A stretch of 50,031 nt of DNA from Flavobacteriales bacterium (GCA_029262875.1 JAJCYO010000078.1:1-50031), one strand, 5' to 3'; counted from the first letter of the stretch, positions 19,190 to 28,381 are shown. The notes: generated by a model not told the origin, from the letters alone. Translations and numbers: made by a program.

Positions 19190-19573
19190 TTAAAAAGTGT
19201 CCAACCAAGCCAATGCCTTCTCTTTAGAGTTAAACATTTTAGTTGGACTAGCGGGTTTATTAAATTTCATAAAAAAATTGGCCAATATTTTACTCGTTAG
19301 CGAATTGGTAATTAGAGCCATGGCAATGTTCAAATCTGTTACCTGTTTCGTTGCGAAAAAAGCCCTCGCATCTTTGGAAACTTGCCAGACCAAACTAACA
19401 TCAGACAGCACCTTTACTTTGGCTTCTTTTTGAAAAGACTTTCTTGCCTTCAAATTATCTTGAGCGTGCTCCAACTTCACATCAGCATCCTGTTTAAAGT
19501 TAATATTTAACACATCATCCTCATAATAAAACACTACCGTTTCAGTCTCTATTTTATCCATTACCGGAACCAT
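19190..19573 (-). CDS. Small STAS/SpoIIAA-like protein, copy 2 of 3
   Basis: 127 residues, the same fold pattern as its neighbours: VVFYYEDDVLNINFKQD, LEHAQDNLKARKSF, VKVLSDVSLVWQVSKDARAF, FFMKFNKPASPTKMFNSKEKALAWL. The serine in WQVSKDAR is kept. The start chosen at 19573 overlaps the stop of copy 3 in a TAATG arrangement, a classic sign of translational coupling; an internal ATG at 19561 is a possible alternative. The copies are well diverged outside the core, so the duplication is old. Retention of all three suggests different partners. Confidence 0.7.
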   Translation of the reverse strand: MVPVMDKIETETVVFYYEDDVLNINFKQDADVKLEHAQDNLKARKSFQKEAKVKVLSDVSLVWQVSKDARAFFATKQVTDLNIAMALITNSLTSKILANFFMKFNKPASPTKMFNSKEKALAWLDTF

Positions 19574-19959
19574 TAACGATGTGTCTTCAACCAGGTTAAA
19601 GCGCGCTCCTCCGTTTTGAATAACTTTGTAGGCGTATTGGGTTTGTTGAATTTAATGTAGAAATTACCAATGATTCTTGCTGCCAATGATTTTCCTGTTA
19701 CCATACCCATCGCTTTATTCATTTCGTCAATTTCCTTCTTGGCAGCATATGCTCGCGCGTCCCGATGAACTTGTCCTACTTTTCTTAAATCCACTAACAA
19801 CAAAACCTTTTCACCTTGTTGCATTTGTTTTCTAACCGCAGCACCTTCTATTGCCGCTTCAAGTGTAATATCGGCACCCTCTTTTACTCGCATATAAAGA
19901 ATACCATCCTCCAATTGATAGGTTGATGTAGTACTCTCTTTTAATACAATTGTTTCCAT
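19573..19959 (-). CDS. Small STAS/SpoIIAA-like protein, copy 3 of 3 (first in operon)
   Basis: 128 residues, promoter-proximal member of the tandem set. It keeps the core pattern (TYQLEDGILYMRVKEG, LEAAIEGAAVRKQM, VLLLVDLRKVGQVHRDARAY, FYIKFNKPNTPTKLF, ERALTWLKTH). The serine seen in the other two copies is replaced by histidine (GQVHRDAR), which would prevent serine phosphorylation at that spot if that site is used. It is soluble. Four TPR-SpoIIE phosphatases are encoded elsewhere in the window and are possible partners, but no physical linkage supports this. Family function is not established. Confidence 0.7.
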   Translation of the reverse strand: METIVLKESTTSTYQLEDGILYMRVKEGADITLEAAIEGAAVRKQMQQGEKVLLLVDLRKVGQVHRDARAYAAKKEIDEMNKAMGMVTGKSLAARIIGNFYIKFNKPNTPTKLFKTEERALTWLKTHR

Positions 19960-20059
19960 TGGTCGACTAAAATAAACATTTAATCGAAATTAATGCGAAT
20001 TAATCAACAAAAACGACCATCTAAACTGATTTAGAAGACAAATACATGAAAAAAAAAGA

Positions 20060-20530
20060 TTATTTTAGATTTTTACGAATCGTACCCAACACGAAAGAAA
20101 CGCAACCCGCATAAGTAGCATCCTTCACTTCATACTTAATAAGCATTCTTGTTTTAGGTGCTACAAAACTAACATCAAAAGTGGCATTCTCTGTCATTTT
20201 ATCTTCACTTGAAGCGTACAATAACTTAGGTTCAGTTGGGTTCTTTTTATCCCCCAAATCATATAATTTTACAACTACACCTTCTGACTTGTCGGTCATA
20301 TCGAATACCAATTTGTATTCATAATTTTTCAATAAATCTACCTGAAACTCTATGTCATAAGGGTCTTTAGAGTATTTAATCTCTGTTCTCCTAAAATTAT
20401 CATAAGAAGCTTCGCCTAATAAAGTCTTAATGCGTTCAGAATTCATATCTGTACACTGAGCAGTAAGCTGTTGAGCACCACTAATTAACACCATTAAAAG
20501 GATTCCTATGGTAAATAACTTGCTTTTCAT
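20060..20530 (-). CDS. Secreted protein of unknown function
   Basis: 156 residues from ATG 20530, where MKSKLFTIGILLMVLISG begins a standard signal peptide ending QLTAQ. A longer in-frame start at 20593 would bury this peptide and is unlikely. The mature part is compact and beta-rich (YDIEFQVDLLKNYEYKLVFDMTDKSEGVVVKLYDLGDKK, MLIKYEVKDATYAGCVSFVLGTIRK). It has one cysteine near the mature N-terminus and one near the C-terminus, which could pair. It is divergent from icmF. I do not recognise the family; a small periplasmic beta-sandwich is the best description. Confidence 0.72.
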   Translation of the reverse strand: MKSKLFTIGILLMVLISGAQQLTAQCTDMNSERIKTLLGEASYDNFRRTEIKYSKDPYDIEFQVDLLKNYEYKLVFDMTDKSEGVVVKLYDLGDKKNPTEPKLLYASSEDKMTENATFDVSFVAPKTRMLIKYEVKDATYAGCVSFVLGTIRKNLK

Positions 20531-20608
20531 AGTCCCAATATACGCTTTTTTAAATTTGCCTCTAAAGAATATCGACAAACTATGGGGAAACATCGATTAA
20601 TTGATTAA

Positions 20609-20649
20609 TTGTAAAAAGGGAGTAAAATGCTTAACTTCGCTCCGCGAAG
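20609..20649 (+). promoter_or_regulatory. icmF promoter with palindrome over the -7 box
   Basis: TTG (20609-20611), 20 bp, TAACTTCG (20632-20639) is one base from the Bacteroidota TTG/TAnnTTTG pattern. It lies 24 bases before the icmF ATG. The -7 box overlaps a 6-bp inverted repeat CTTCGC-TCC-GCGAAG (20635-20649) that would span the transcription start. It may be an operator or a 5' hairpin. Confidence 0.5.
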
Positions 20650-20663
20650 AATAAAGAGATTTA

Positions 20664-23600
20664 ATGGAACAAGTAGAAAAATACACCCCTAAGAACAAAG
20701 TAAGAATCGTTACTGCAGCCAGTCTTTTTGATGGACATGATGCTGCCATTAACATCATGCGAAGAATAATCCAGGCAACTGGAGTGGAAGTGATACACTT
20801 AGGCCACGATAGAAGTGTAGAAGAGGTGGTCAACTGTGCCATTGAAGAAGATGCCAATGCCATTGCGATGACATCTTACCAAGGAGGACATGTAGAATAT
20901 TTCAAATACATGTATGACCTACTGAAAGAAAAAGGATCGGAACACATCAAAATATTTGGTGGAGGTGGTGGAACCATCCTTCCAGAAGAAATAAAAGAAT
21001 TACAAGAGTACGGCATCACCCGCATTTATCATCCAGATGATGGAAGAGAGATGGGCTTACAAGGGATGATTAACGACATGATAGAGAAAGCTGATTATCC
21101 AACAGGGGCCAACCTCAACGGAGAAGTCAAGCACCTAAAAGAAAAGAATGTAAAAGCCATTGCGCGGTTAATCTCTGCAGCAGAGAACTTTCCCGCAGAA
21201 AGCAAAACAGATTTAGATGAGGTACACGAAATGGCCACCAAAGTTGCTACTCCAGTATTGGGGATTACAGGAACAGGTGGAGCAGGAAAATCATCTTTAG
21301 TAGATGAATTGGTCAGAAGATTTTTAATCGATTTTCCAGATAAAACAATTGCCATTGTATCGGTAGACCCATCTAAACGAAAAACAGGTGGAGCGTTATT
21401 GGGCGATCGAATTCGTATGAACTCCATCAAAAATGATCGAGTTTACATGCGTTCATTGGCGACACGCCAAAGTAACTTAGCATTATCACAACACGTATCA
21501 GAAGCCTTAGAAATTTTAAAAGCAGCTGAATACGATTTAGTGATTTTAGAAACTTCCGGTATCGGACAATCAGATACTGAGATTATGGATCACTCAGATG
21601 TTTCCTTGTATGTGATGACCCCAGAATTTGGTGCAGCAACACAATTGGAAAAAATTGACATGCTCGATTTTGCTGATGTGGTTGCTGTAAATAAGTTTGA
21701 TAAACGTGGTGCTTTAGATGCCATTAGAGATGTAAAAAAACAATACAAGCGCAATCACAATGCCTTTGATTTAGCAGATGCCGATGTCCCAGTTTATGGA
21801 ACCATTGCTTCTCAGTTTAACGATCCAGGCATGAACTCCCTCTACAAAGTGGTGATGGATAAAATGGTAGAGAAAACGAAAGCCGACCTCAACACTACTT
21901 TTGAGATTACCGAAGAGATGTCTGAAAAGATATTTGTAATTCCTCCAAAACGTAACCGTTACCTATCAGAAATATCTGAAAACAACCGAGGATATGATGA
22001 ATGGGTTAATGCACAAGTGGCGTTAGCTGATAAATTGTTTGCCATTGATAGCACCATTAAAACATTGGCTGACGAACCTGATACAGTTAAAGTACTGCAA
22101 GCTCAATACGACAAATTGAAATTGGATTTCGACCCAAAGAACATGTTGATTATTGAAGGATGGGAAGAAAAAGTACAGAAATACAAAGACCCTGTTTACA
22201 CGTTTAAAGTGCGTGACAAAGAATTGTCCATCGAAACACATTCAGAAAGTTTATCGCACATCCAAATACCTAAAGTGGCCTTACCAAAATACAAAGGTTG
22301 GGGAGATGTCTTAAGATGGAGCCTACAAGAAAATGTACCAGGTGAATTTCCTTATACCGCTGGACTGTTTCCTTTTAAAAGAGAAGGTGAAGACCCAACC
22401 CGAATGTTTGCCGGTGAAGGTGGACCAGAACGAACCAACAAACGTTTCCACTATGTAAGTTTAGGCATGCCAGCCAAACGGTTATCTACTGCTTTTGATT
22501 CGGTCACCTTATACGGTAACGATCCAGATCTACGACCAGACATTTACGGTAAAATTGGTAATGCAGGAGTTTCTATTGCCTGCTTAGATGATTTAAAGAA
22601 ACTCTATTCTGGTTTTGACTTATCACACAACATGACTTCGGTAAGCATGACCATTAATGGACCAGCTCCAATGATGCTCGCTTATTTTATGAATGCTGCT
22701 ACGGATCAAAACTGTGAGAAATACATCAAAGAGAACAACTTAGAAAAGGAAGTTGATGCTAAAATTGCTGACATCTATAAAGCCAAAGGCGTAAAACGAC
22801 CTGAATACCAAGGTGATTTACCTGAAGGAAACGATGGTTTAGGATTGTATTTATTGGGACTAACTGGAGACCAAGTGTTACCAGCAGATGTTTATGAAAA
22901 AATTAAAGCACAAACCTTAGCAACCGTTAGAGGAACCGTGCAAGCAGATATTTTAAAAGAAGACCAAGCACAAAACACGTGCATTTTCTCTACCGAATTT
23001 GCCTTGCGTTTAATGGGCGATGTACAAGAATATTTCATCCAAAAAGAAGTGCGTAACTTCTACTCGGTATCCATTTCTGGTTACCACATTGCCGAAGCTG
23101 GTGCCAACCCGATCACTCAATTGGCCTTAACATTAAGTAACGGATTTACCTATGTAGAATACTACTTAAGTAGAGGTATGGACATTAACAAGTTTGGACC
23201 TAACCTATCCTTTTTCTTTAGCAATGGTATTGACCCAGAATATGCTGTAATTGGACGCGTAGCGCGTAGAATTTGGGCCAAAGCATTGGCTAAAAAATAC
23301 GGTGCCAACCCAAGAGCACAAATGTTAAAGTACCACATCCAAACATCTGGACGAAGCTTACACGCGCAAGAGATCGACTTTAACGACATTAGAACTACTT
23401 TACAAGCATTGTATGCGATTTACGACAATTGTAACTCTTTACATACCAATGCTTACGATGAAGCCATTACCACACCAACTGAAGAATCGGTAAGAAGAGC
23501 TATGGCGATACAGCTCATCATTAACCGAGAGTTAGGCTTGGCTAAAAATGAAAACCCTATACAAGGGGCGTTTATCATTGAAGAGCTCACCGACTTGGTA

Positions 23601-24029
23601 GAAGAAGCAGTACTTACCGAATTTGACAGAATTACAGAACGTGGTGGCGTATTAGGTGCCATGGAAACGATGTACCAACGTTCTAAAATACAAGAGGAAA
23701 GCTTGTATTACGAAACACTCAAACACAATGGTGAGTTTCCTATTATTGGGGTAAACACCTTTTTAAGTTCTAAAGGCTCCCCTACGGTGCTTCCGAAAGA
23801 GGTGATTAGAGCAACCGAAGATGAAAAGCAATACCAAATCAGTATGCTCAATGAATTGCACAAAGGCAACGAAGATCGCGTAGCTGAAGAACTGAATAAA
23901 GTGCAGAAAGCAGCCATCCAAAACCAAAACATTTTTGAGCAACTGATGGAAGCTTCTAAATATTGCAGCTTAGGACAAATTACAGATGCACTTTTCGAAG
24001 TGGGTGGTCAATATAGACGTAATATGTGA
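20664..24029 (+). CDS. icmF: Fused isobutyryl-CoA mutase IcmF
   Basis: 1121 residues with the three-part IcmF order. An N-terminal B12-binding domain (about 10-145) has [15 protein letters not shown]25 is the cobalt ligand. A MeaB-like G-protein chaperone domain (about 190-420) has Walker [10 protein letters not shown] (203-211), [19 protein letters not shown] and NKFD (343-346). The catalytic TIM-barrel covers about 545-1121. At the substrate pocket, F569 (GLFPFKREG) and Q770 ([11 protein letters not shown]) replace the Tyr and Arg of methylmalonyl-CoA mutase, the known signature for isobutyryl-CoA/butyryl-CoA. The active-site [14 protein letters not shown] is present. The role is interconversion of branched and linear C4-CoA in valine or fatty-acid metabolism. 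A lipoprotein gene overlaps its stop codon. Confidence 0.96.
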   Translation: MEQVEKYTPKNKVRIVTAASLFDGHDAAINIMRRIIQATGVEVIHLGHDRSVEEVVNCAIEEDANAIAMTSYQGGHVEYFKYMYDLLKEKGSEHIKIFGGGGGTILPEEIKELQEYGITRIYHPDDGREMGLQGMINDMIEKADYPTGANLNGEVKHLKEKNVKAIARLISAAENFPAESKTDLDEVHEMATKVATPVLGITGTGGAGKSSLVDELVRRFLIDFPDKTIAIVSVDPSKRKTGGALLGDRIRMNSIKNDRVYMRSLATRQSNLALSQHVSEALEILKAAEYDLVILETSGIGQSDTEIMDHSDVSLYVMTPEFGAATQLEKIDMLDFADVVAVNKFDKRGALDAIRDVKKQYKRNHNAFDLADADVPVYGTIASQFNDPGMNSLYKVVMDKMVEKTKADLNTTFEITEEMSEKIFVIPPKRNRYLSEISENNRGYDEWVNAQVALADKLFAIDSTIKTLADEPDTVKVLQAQYDKLKLDFDPKNMLIIEGWEEKVQKYKDPVYTFKVRDKELSIETHSESLSHIQIPKVALPKYKGWGDVLRWSLQENVPGEFPYTAGLFPFKREGEDPTRMFAGEGGPERTNKRFHYVSLGMPAKRLSTAFDSVTLYGNDPDLRPDIYGKIGNAGVSIACLDDLKKLYSGFDLSHNMTSVSMTINGPAPMMLAYFMNAATDQNCEKYIKENNLEKEVDAKIADIYKAKGVKRPEYQGDLPEGNDGLGLYLLGLTGDQVLPADVYEKIKAQTLATVRGTVQADILKEDQAQNTCIFSTEFALRLMGDVQEYFIQKEVRNFYSVSISGYHIAEAGANPITQLALTLSNGFTYVEYYLSRGMDINKFGPNLSFFFSNGIDPEYAVIGRVARRIWAKALAKKYGANPRAQMLKYHIQTSGRSLHAQEIDFNDIRTTLQALYAIYDNCNSLHTNAYDEAITTPTEESVRRAMAIQLIINRELGLAKNENPIQGAFIIEELTDLVEEAVLTEFDRITERGGVLGAMETMYQRSKIQEESLYYETLKHNGEFPIIGVNTFLSSKGSPTVLPKEVIRATEDEKQYQISMLNELHKGNEDRVAEELNKVQKAAIQNQNIFEQLMEASKYCSLGQITDALFEVGGQYRRNM

Positions 24030-24616
24030 TGAATAAGTTATTTATTGGAATATTAGTTACCGTAGTTTTAGCTTCTTGTGGAGAACGTGTTCAGAACACA
24101 AAAGTTCTTGATTACTATGGCTCCATTGAATCTGAGAATCAAGCGTTGTTGAACTACATCATCGATTCTACTCTACAACCATTGCTTGATCAAATTGTAG
24201 AAGATAATGTAATTATTTTAGAGAATGGGAATCACACTCTTTTATTAAGTCAGGAAGATTCTTTACAATTGGTACAAAACTATCAAGCTTGTTTAACCAT
24301 AATTGCCTCTACAAAAACTAATATTCAAAAAATACCACCATACAAAGGTGCCGAATATTATAAAGTAGCATACATGAAAGTACTTGATGCCATGGAAAGT
24401 TTAATGCGCAATGAATATCAAGAAATAATAGAGGTATTAGTATATCGGACAAAAACAGAGGATGATTCAAAATTCTTCCTTTCTACAATGGAGTTATCTG
24501 AAAAGATTGAGGCTTGTGATGATGAATACGAGGAAGCTACCCAAAAATTGATGGATGATTTTGATATTGGCTATGATGAGGATGACAAGTATTTAGAGGA
24601 GAAATTTGGGATATAA
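24029..24616 (+). CDS. Lipoprotein of unknown function
   Basis: 195 residues from ATG 24029, whose A is the last base of the icmF stop (TGATG). A GTG three bases earlier is less likely. The signal peptide ends in VVLASCGE, so Cys17 is the lipidated residue. The mature chain is strongly acidic and mostly helical, with heptad-like spacing (LLDQIVEDNVIILENGNHTLLL, YMKVLDAMESLMRNEYQEII) and an acidic tail ending DDKYLEEKFGI. No family is recognised. It lies between icmF and a detached copy of the icmF 3' end, so it may have arrived by recombination at the icmF terminus. Its function need not relate to the mutase. Confidence 0.72.
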   Translation: MNKLFIGILVTVVLASCGERVQNTKVLDYYGSIESENQALLNYIIDSTLQPLLDQIVEDNVIILENGNHTLLLSQEDSLQLVQNYQACLTIIASTKTNIQKIPPYKGAEYYKVAYMKVLDAMESLMRNEYQEIIEVLVYRTKTEDDSKFFLSTMELSEKIEACDDEYEEATQKLMDDFDIGYDEDDKYLEEKFGI

Positions 24617-24617
24617 A

Positions 24618-24662
24618 AATGCCTTGTTTGAGGTTGATGGACAGTACAGAAGAAACATGTAA
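24618..24662 (+). pseudogene. Detached remnant of an IcmF C-terminus (14 codons)
   Basis: Translating from 24618 gives NALFEVDGQYRRNM and a TAA stop. The real IcmF ends [14 protein letters not shown], so 12 of 14 residues match, the two differences being N/D and D/G. The DNA is far less alike: most matching codons use a different synonymous base. Homology stops abruptly at the 5' end, where the lipoprotein stop lies. This is the orphan tail of a second, diverged icmF allele. Confidence 0.8.
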
Positions 24663-24719
24663 TGGCGTGTCGCCACTGACAATTATTGATGTTGTCACTG
24701 AAATGTCATTCTGATTAAG

Positions 24720-25499
24720 ATGATGAAAAAAATTATCTCCATACTAATCATTGTTTTTTTTGGTCAGTGTATCATGGCACAAAGTGTCGTCCATTTAGAA
24801 GGTAAGTTTCAAGGCCCAAATTTGTACATGCAAAATCCCCTAAATGGTGATAATTGGTGTGTAGATAGCATTAAAGTTAACCGTAAGAAATTAACAGCTG
24901 ACCTTTCAATGGCAGCAGTTGAAATAAAGTTAAAAGATCTTGACCTCAATTTAGGTGATGAAGTGATGATTGACATTTATCACCAAAAAGATTGCAAGCC
25001 AAAAATACTCAACAACAACACCACTCCAAAAAAACCATTTACACTTAACGTTATTGAACTTAGCTCAGATGGTTACCTCAGCTGGGAGGCCATTAGTGAA
25101 GATAGTTTAAGGTTTGAGATTGAGCAATTCAGGTGGAACAAATGGATTAAAGTAGGCAGTTTAAATGCCAAAGGTTTAGGCAAAAGTTATCACTACAAAT
25201 ACAAGGTTAGCTATCACAGTGGACTCAATAAATTTAGAATCAAACAAATCGATGCCTTTGGAAAACCTCATTATTCTAAAGGAATTAGAATAACCCCCAA
25301 TGTTAAAGAAAATTCCATGGTTTGTACAAGACATAAAAATGACATCACTTTTGTAAATGAAACCACTTATGAAATTTACGATGCCGAGGGTAAAAAAGTG
25401 CTATCAGGACATGCTAAAATAGTAGATTTAAAGACCCTCAAAAAAGGAATTTATTACATCAATTACGACAATAAAACGGACACTTTTATTAAACGTTAA
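24720..25499 (+). CDS. Secreted protein with T9SS-type C-terminal sorting domain
   Basis: 259 residues. The signal peptide (about 1-21) ends IMAQ; the start may be 24720 or the next ATG at 24723. A beta-rich central domain follows, with LSSDGYLSWEAISEDSLRFEIEQFRWNKWIKVG (fibronectin-like). The last 75 residues read VCTRHKNDITFVNETTYEIYDAEGKKVL, DLKTLKKGIYYINYDNKTDTFIKR. This is the 'Y-x-(I/V)-x-D-x-x-G-K... L-x-x-G-x-Y' layout of the type A Por secretion domain, recognised by the type IX secretion system. It is therefore probably exported across the outer membrane and anchored or released. Its own activity is unknown. Confidence 0.75.
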   Translation: MMKKIISILIIVFFGQCIMAQSVVHLEGKFQGPNLYMQNPLNGDNWCVDSIKVNRKKLTADLSMAAVEIKLKDLDLNLGDEVMIDIYHQKDCKPKILNNNTTPKKPFTLNVIELSSDGYLSWEAISEDSLRFEIEQFRWNKWIKVGSLNAKGLGKSYHYKYKVSYHSGLNKFRIKQIDAFGKPHYSKGIRITPNVKENSMVCTRHKNDITFVNETTYEIYDAEGKKVLSGHAKIVDLKTLKKGIYYINYDNKTDTFIKR

Positions 25500-25617
25500 T
25501 CCTTCTATCTCCTATCACTCCATTGCATTTACATGTAATGTTATTTTACTCTAAACAACTTACCTACAGCTATTTAAATCAACTCAAGAATCTTTAATCG
25601 CGTAATGATAGTGATAA

Positions 25618-25639
25618 TTTGGTATTTTTGAATACCAAA
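25618..25639. other. Inverted repeat (hairpin) upstream of TonB_C-TPR gene
   Basis: A perfect 9-bp inverted repeat TTTGGTATT / AATACCAAA with a four-base TTTG loop. No T-run follows, so it is not a standard terminator. It lies about 100 bases before the next start and could be an operator. Confidence 0.55.
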
Positions 25640-25738
25640 ATTAGGACTACACTTACAAAATCAGTGAGAATCATTTTAAAGATTATAAAAAATGTTAGAA
25701 CAAAAATGAAATCGAATTATTAATAAAATAAAAAAAAC

Positions 25739-26506
25739 ATGATCAACAAACAATTAGGTAGACTCATTCATAAATATACATTACTTTTTTTGTTTTCCTG
25801 TTCTATGCTATTCGGATTTTCTCAAACAATACCATCTAATTCTGATTCTGTATTGATTGATGGTATTAAGTATAAAACCCATAAGGTTGGAAAGGCAACC
25901 TTTATTATAAAAAATAGTGGTGACACACTCTATTTAATAGTTGAAACAATGCCTAAATTTCCAGGAGGAGAAAAAGCCATGTTTGAGTTTCTTGGTGCAA
26001 ATGTAAAATATCCACCAGAAGCAAAAGCCAATAACATTAATGGCAAAATATACATCAGCTTCGTTATAAGTAAGGAGGGAAATATAGAGGGCATTAAAGT
26101 CCTTAGAGGAGTTCACTCTATATTGGACAATGAAGCTATCCGAGTTGTCAAAGCGATGCCAAAGTGGATTCCCGGTACTCAAGAGGGTAAACCCGTTAAT
26201 GTAAGTTATAATTTGCCAATAAACTTTGTTTTAAGAGGGGTTAGTGCTCCAAACGGTCCAAATCCTCGTTCAAGTAAAAGTCAATCCAAGGGTAACAAAT
26301 TTTTCGCAAAAAAAGATTTCTCAAAGGCAATTACTCATTATACTGAAGCAATTAAATGGTATCCAAATTATAAAAATGCCTTTTACCAAAGAGCAATGTG
26401 TTACGCTCAATTAAAAGACATGGATAAAGCATGTAAGGACTGGAAAAAATGTACTGAATTAGGAGATCCAAGAGTATTAGATTCTATTAATAAATATTGT
26501 AATTAA
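25739..26506 (+). CDS. Secreted TonB C-terminal-like domain plus TPR protein
   Basis: 255 residues. The signal peptide (about 1-28) ends FGFSQ. A TonB_C-type domain follows (about 68-166): ETMPKFPGGEKAMFEFLGANVKYPPEAKANNINGKIYISFVISKEGNIEGIKVLRG ... LDNEAIRVVKAMPKWIPGTQEGKPV..., ending NLPINFVL (shown here in parts). A TPR pair closes the protein (about 184-250: NKFFAKKDFSKAITHYTEAI). This order differs from true TonB, which has an N-terminal TM anchor and proline-rich spacer. It is probably a periplasmic binding or scaffold protein rather than an energy transducer. A second protein with the same order is at 29801-31162. Confidence 0.8.
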   Translation: MINKQLGRLIHKYTLLFLFSCSMLFGFSQTIPSNSDSVLIDGIKYKTHKVGKATFIIKNSGDTLYLIVETMPKFPGGEKAMFEFLGANVKYPPEAKANNINGKIYISFVISKEGNIEGIKVLRGVHSILDNEAIRVVKAMPKWIPGTQEGKPVNVSYNLPINFVLRGVSAPNGPNPRSSKSQSKGNKFFAKKDFSKAITHYTEAIKWYPNYKNAFYQRAMCYAQLKDMDKACKDWKKCTELGDPRVLDSINKYCN

Positions 26507-26635
26507 AACTATCTTTATTAAATCAATGCCTCGCCAACAATATAGGTAGAACTTGTCATTAATCTTCAGCATTAAAAACCTCCTTTAACATCTCTTTAAC
26601 AAACTCCCCCTCCCTTTTTGATTAGTTTTGAAAAG

Positions 26636-27160
26636 GTGAAAAAACTAAGCATCATTATCACTTTTCTTTTTCTTGTTGTCGGAGCAATGGCCCAACATTG
26701 TCCTTACGATTTTTCGAGCATCATTGTATTAAACGTTCATGCCAAAAATGATACTACCGTCATTCCAAATTTAAAAATTGTGATGTACGATACGGCAGGA
26801 AACCTGGCCACCAGAAACAAGTATCAGAACAATAAATGGGAGAAAGTAATCGATTACTTTTGGCAAAACCCAGCTAAAACCACCTTTAAAGGATACATCG
26901 ATAACAATAACCCAGCAGAAAATGAAAAGATTCGTTTCCCTTTTGCCAAACGCAATTATGTCTTGGTGGTCTCAGACTATATGGATTTTACAGGCTACAA
27001 AATTGCCATTGAAGACCCTTCAGGAAAATACAACACAAAATACATTGACATCACCAATAAAGGCACCTATTCCTTATGTGGAACTTACCATAGAGAAGAC
27101 TATAAAGACCGTTCGGGGTCAGAAGTCATTTACCAACCCATTGATGTACTATTAAAATAA
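26636..27160 (+). CDS. Secreted protein of unknown function, first of a three-gene operon
   Basis: 174 residues from GTG 26636, which gives a compact signal peptide (KKLSIIITFLFLVVGAMAQ). An upstream in-frame TTG at 26618 would add six residues and cannot be excluded. The mature part is beta-rich: SSIIVLNVHAKNDTTVIPNLKIVMYD resembles the opening of a carboxypeptidase-regulatory-like/Ig-like fold. It includes YVLVVSDYMDFTGYKIAIEDPSG and ends in a segment with YRDxSG-like character. Stop and next start are one base apart (27160/27162), so it is in an operon with two membrane proteins. I recognise no specific family. Confidence 0.65.
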   Translation: MKKLSIIITFLFLVVGAMAQHCPYDFSSIIVLNVHAKNDTTVIPNLKIVMYDTAGNLATRNKYQNNKWEKVIDYFWQNPAKTTFKGYIDNNNPAENEKIRFPFAKRNYVLVVSDYMDFTGYKIAIEDPSGKYNTKYIDITNKGTYSLCGTYHREDYKDRSGSEVIYQPIDVLLK

Positions 27161-27161
27161 T

Positions 27162-27662
27162 ATGAAAGCCATCGATTTTACTTCTTCTAAAAGCAAGCAA
27201 ACAGTACCTTTAATAATGACTGCTTCCTTTACCGTTATCGGAATATTATTGGTTCTATTTACAGAATTATACTTTTTAGGAGGTGCAATAGCGATAGGTG
27301 GTGGCTTTGGTTTCTTTTCCATTAACAAAGTTAGAAACGCTCCAAGTGCAATGCTAAGCATTGATGTAACTGGAGTTAAAATTAATACCCCCGAGTTAAA
27401 AATTGATTTATTTTGGAATGAAATAATTCAATGTAAGGGTGCTAAAATTGTGGGTCACGAACATATTTTCATTTATATTAAAGACCCCAAAGAAAAATTA
27501 GCCAAGATGGATTTTAGCAAAGTGAAAAAGAAATTATATTTGGAAAACATTAAAATCTATGATACCTTCATTTTTTTTTCAACCTCACTATTGGACATGG
27601 ATGCCATAGAAGTGTTGAAGTTAATGGAACGTTATAGAAAAACAGTAAATAAAATCGACTAA
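27162..27662 (+). CDS. Small membrane protein, STM3941-like
   Basis: 166 residues. A short basic N-terminus precedes two adjacent membrane helices (about 17-34 and 36-50, glycine-rich: GGAIAIGGGFGFFSI). A soluble domain then begins NAPSAMLSIDVTGVKINTPELKIDLFWNEIIQCKGAKIVGHEHIFIYIKDP. The C-terminus, TSLLDMDAIEVLKLMERYRK, matches the layout of STM3941-type proteins, in which a PH-like domain follows two helices. That assignment rests on overall pattern only. It sits between the secreted protein and a degenerate zinc-ribbon-like membrane protein, one and two bases from each. Confidence 0.62.
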   Translation: MKAIDFTSSKSKQTVPLIMTASFTVIGILLVLFTELYFLGGAIAIGGGFGFFSINKVRNAPSAMLSIDVTGVKINTPELKIDLFWNEIIQCKGAKIVGHEHIFIYIKDPKEKLAKMDFSKVKKKLYLENIKIYDTFIFFSTSLLDMDAIEVLKLMERYRKTVNKID

Positions 27663-27664
27663 CT

Positions 27665-28381
27665 ATGGTAATTGTATTTGGAACAGACGCTAAACTATTG
27701 GGAACTTTTGAAGCGCCTGATGCAACATGTGAAATTAGCGGCACTAAAGGCAAAACCTATAGTGTTTACAGCAAATATTTTTCCTTGATGTTTATTCCTT
27801 TTATTCCATTAGGAAAGAGAGTATATTCTATAAGTACTGAGGGTCACGAATATGAAGAAGACATTGACAATCCTGAAGTTCAACAATATATAAATGCCAC
27901 TGACATAAAAGTTAAAACACCTTTTTACCATTACTCAGGATTAATATTGGCGTTATTAATTACCCTATTGGTTATTTTAACAAAATATGAAGTTATTGAT
28001 CCGATGGAAATTCTTTTTAGTTCAGGATCAAGTACGGAAGGGGGAATGTTTCCTAATACAGTAGATCACCTTGAAGATCCTGAAGTTGGAGATGCTTATT
28101 TGATGAATTTTATTGAGTACAAGGAACCGTATTCTATTTACGAAATAGTAGAACTTACTGATGACTCCGTTTATTTTAATGAAGCCGGACAATATTTTAC
28201 TGCTTGGGATGCAGCAGCTATGACCATTATGGCTGGAGATTATACCTTCCCAGAAAATCCTAAAAAAATTGCTTGGAGTTATGATGAGTTGTTATATTTC
28301 TATGATTTAACAGAAGAAACAGCAGATCGTTATATCCAAGGAAAAGGAATGATTAGTGATGTCTGTAGAGATGAATATTAA
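27665..28381 (+). CDS. Membrane protein with a cysteine-poor zinc-ribbon-like N-terminus
   Basis: 238 residues. The N-terminal 70 (VIVFGTDAKLLGTF...YSVYSKYFSLMFIPFIPLGKRVYSISTEGHEYE) follow the plan of small membrane proteins in which two CxxC pairs flank an FxxFFIPLFPLGK segment. Only one cysteine (in ATCEISG) remains here, so metal binding is unlikely. One TM follows (about 93-113: LILALLITLLVILTKY). A soluble C-terminal domain has YLMNFIEYKEPYSIYEIVELTDDSVYFNEAGQYFTAW. It is the last of three tightly packed genes. Function is unknown; the zinc-ribbon relation is my inference from the pattern. Confidence 0.6.
   Translation: MVIVFGTDAKLLGTFEAPDATCEISGTKGKTYSVYSKYFSLMFIPFIPLGKRVYSISTEGHEYEEDIDNPEVQQYINATDIKVKTPFYHYSGLILALLITLLVILTKYEVIDPMEILFSSGSSTEGGMFPNTVDHLEDPEVGDAYLMNFIEYKEPYSIYEIVELTDDSVYFNEAGQYFTAWDAAAMTIMAGDYTFPENPKKIAWSYDELLYFYDLTEETADRYIQGKGMISDVCRDEY

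Noticed and set aside
20664-24029. Methylmalonyl-CoA mutase as the identity of the large mutase
   Set aside because: The domain order with an internal G-protein module and the Phe/Gln pair at the substrate pocket identify IcmF instead.
24664-24676. Hairpin TGGCG-TGT-CGCCA as terminator
   Set aside because: The stem is only 5 bp and no T-run follows. A further weak repeat (TGACAA/TTGTCA) is nearby, but neither is convincing as a functional element.
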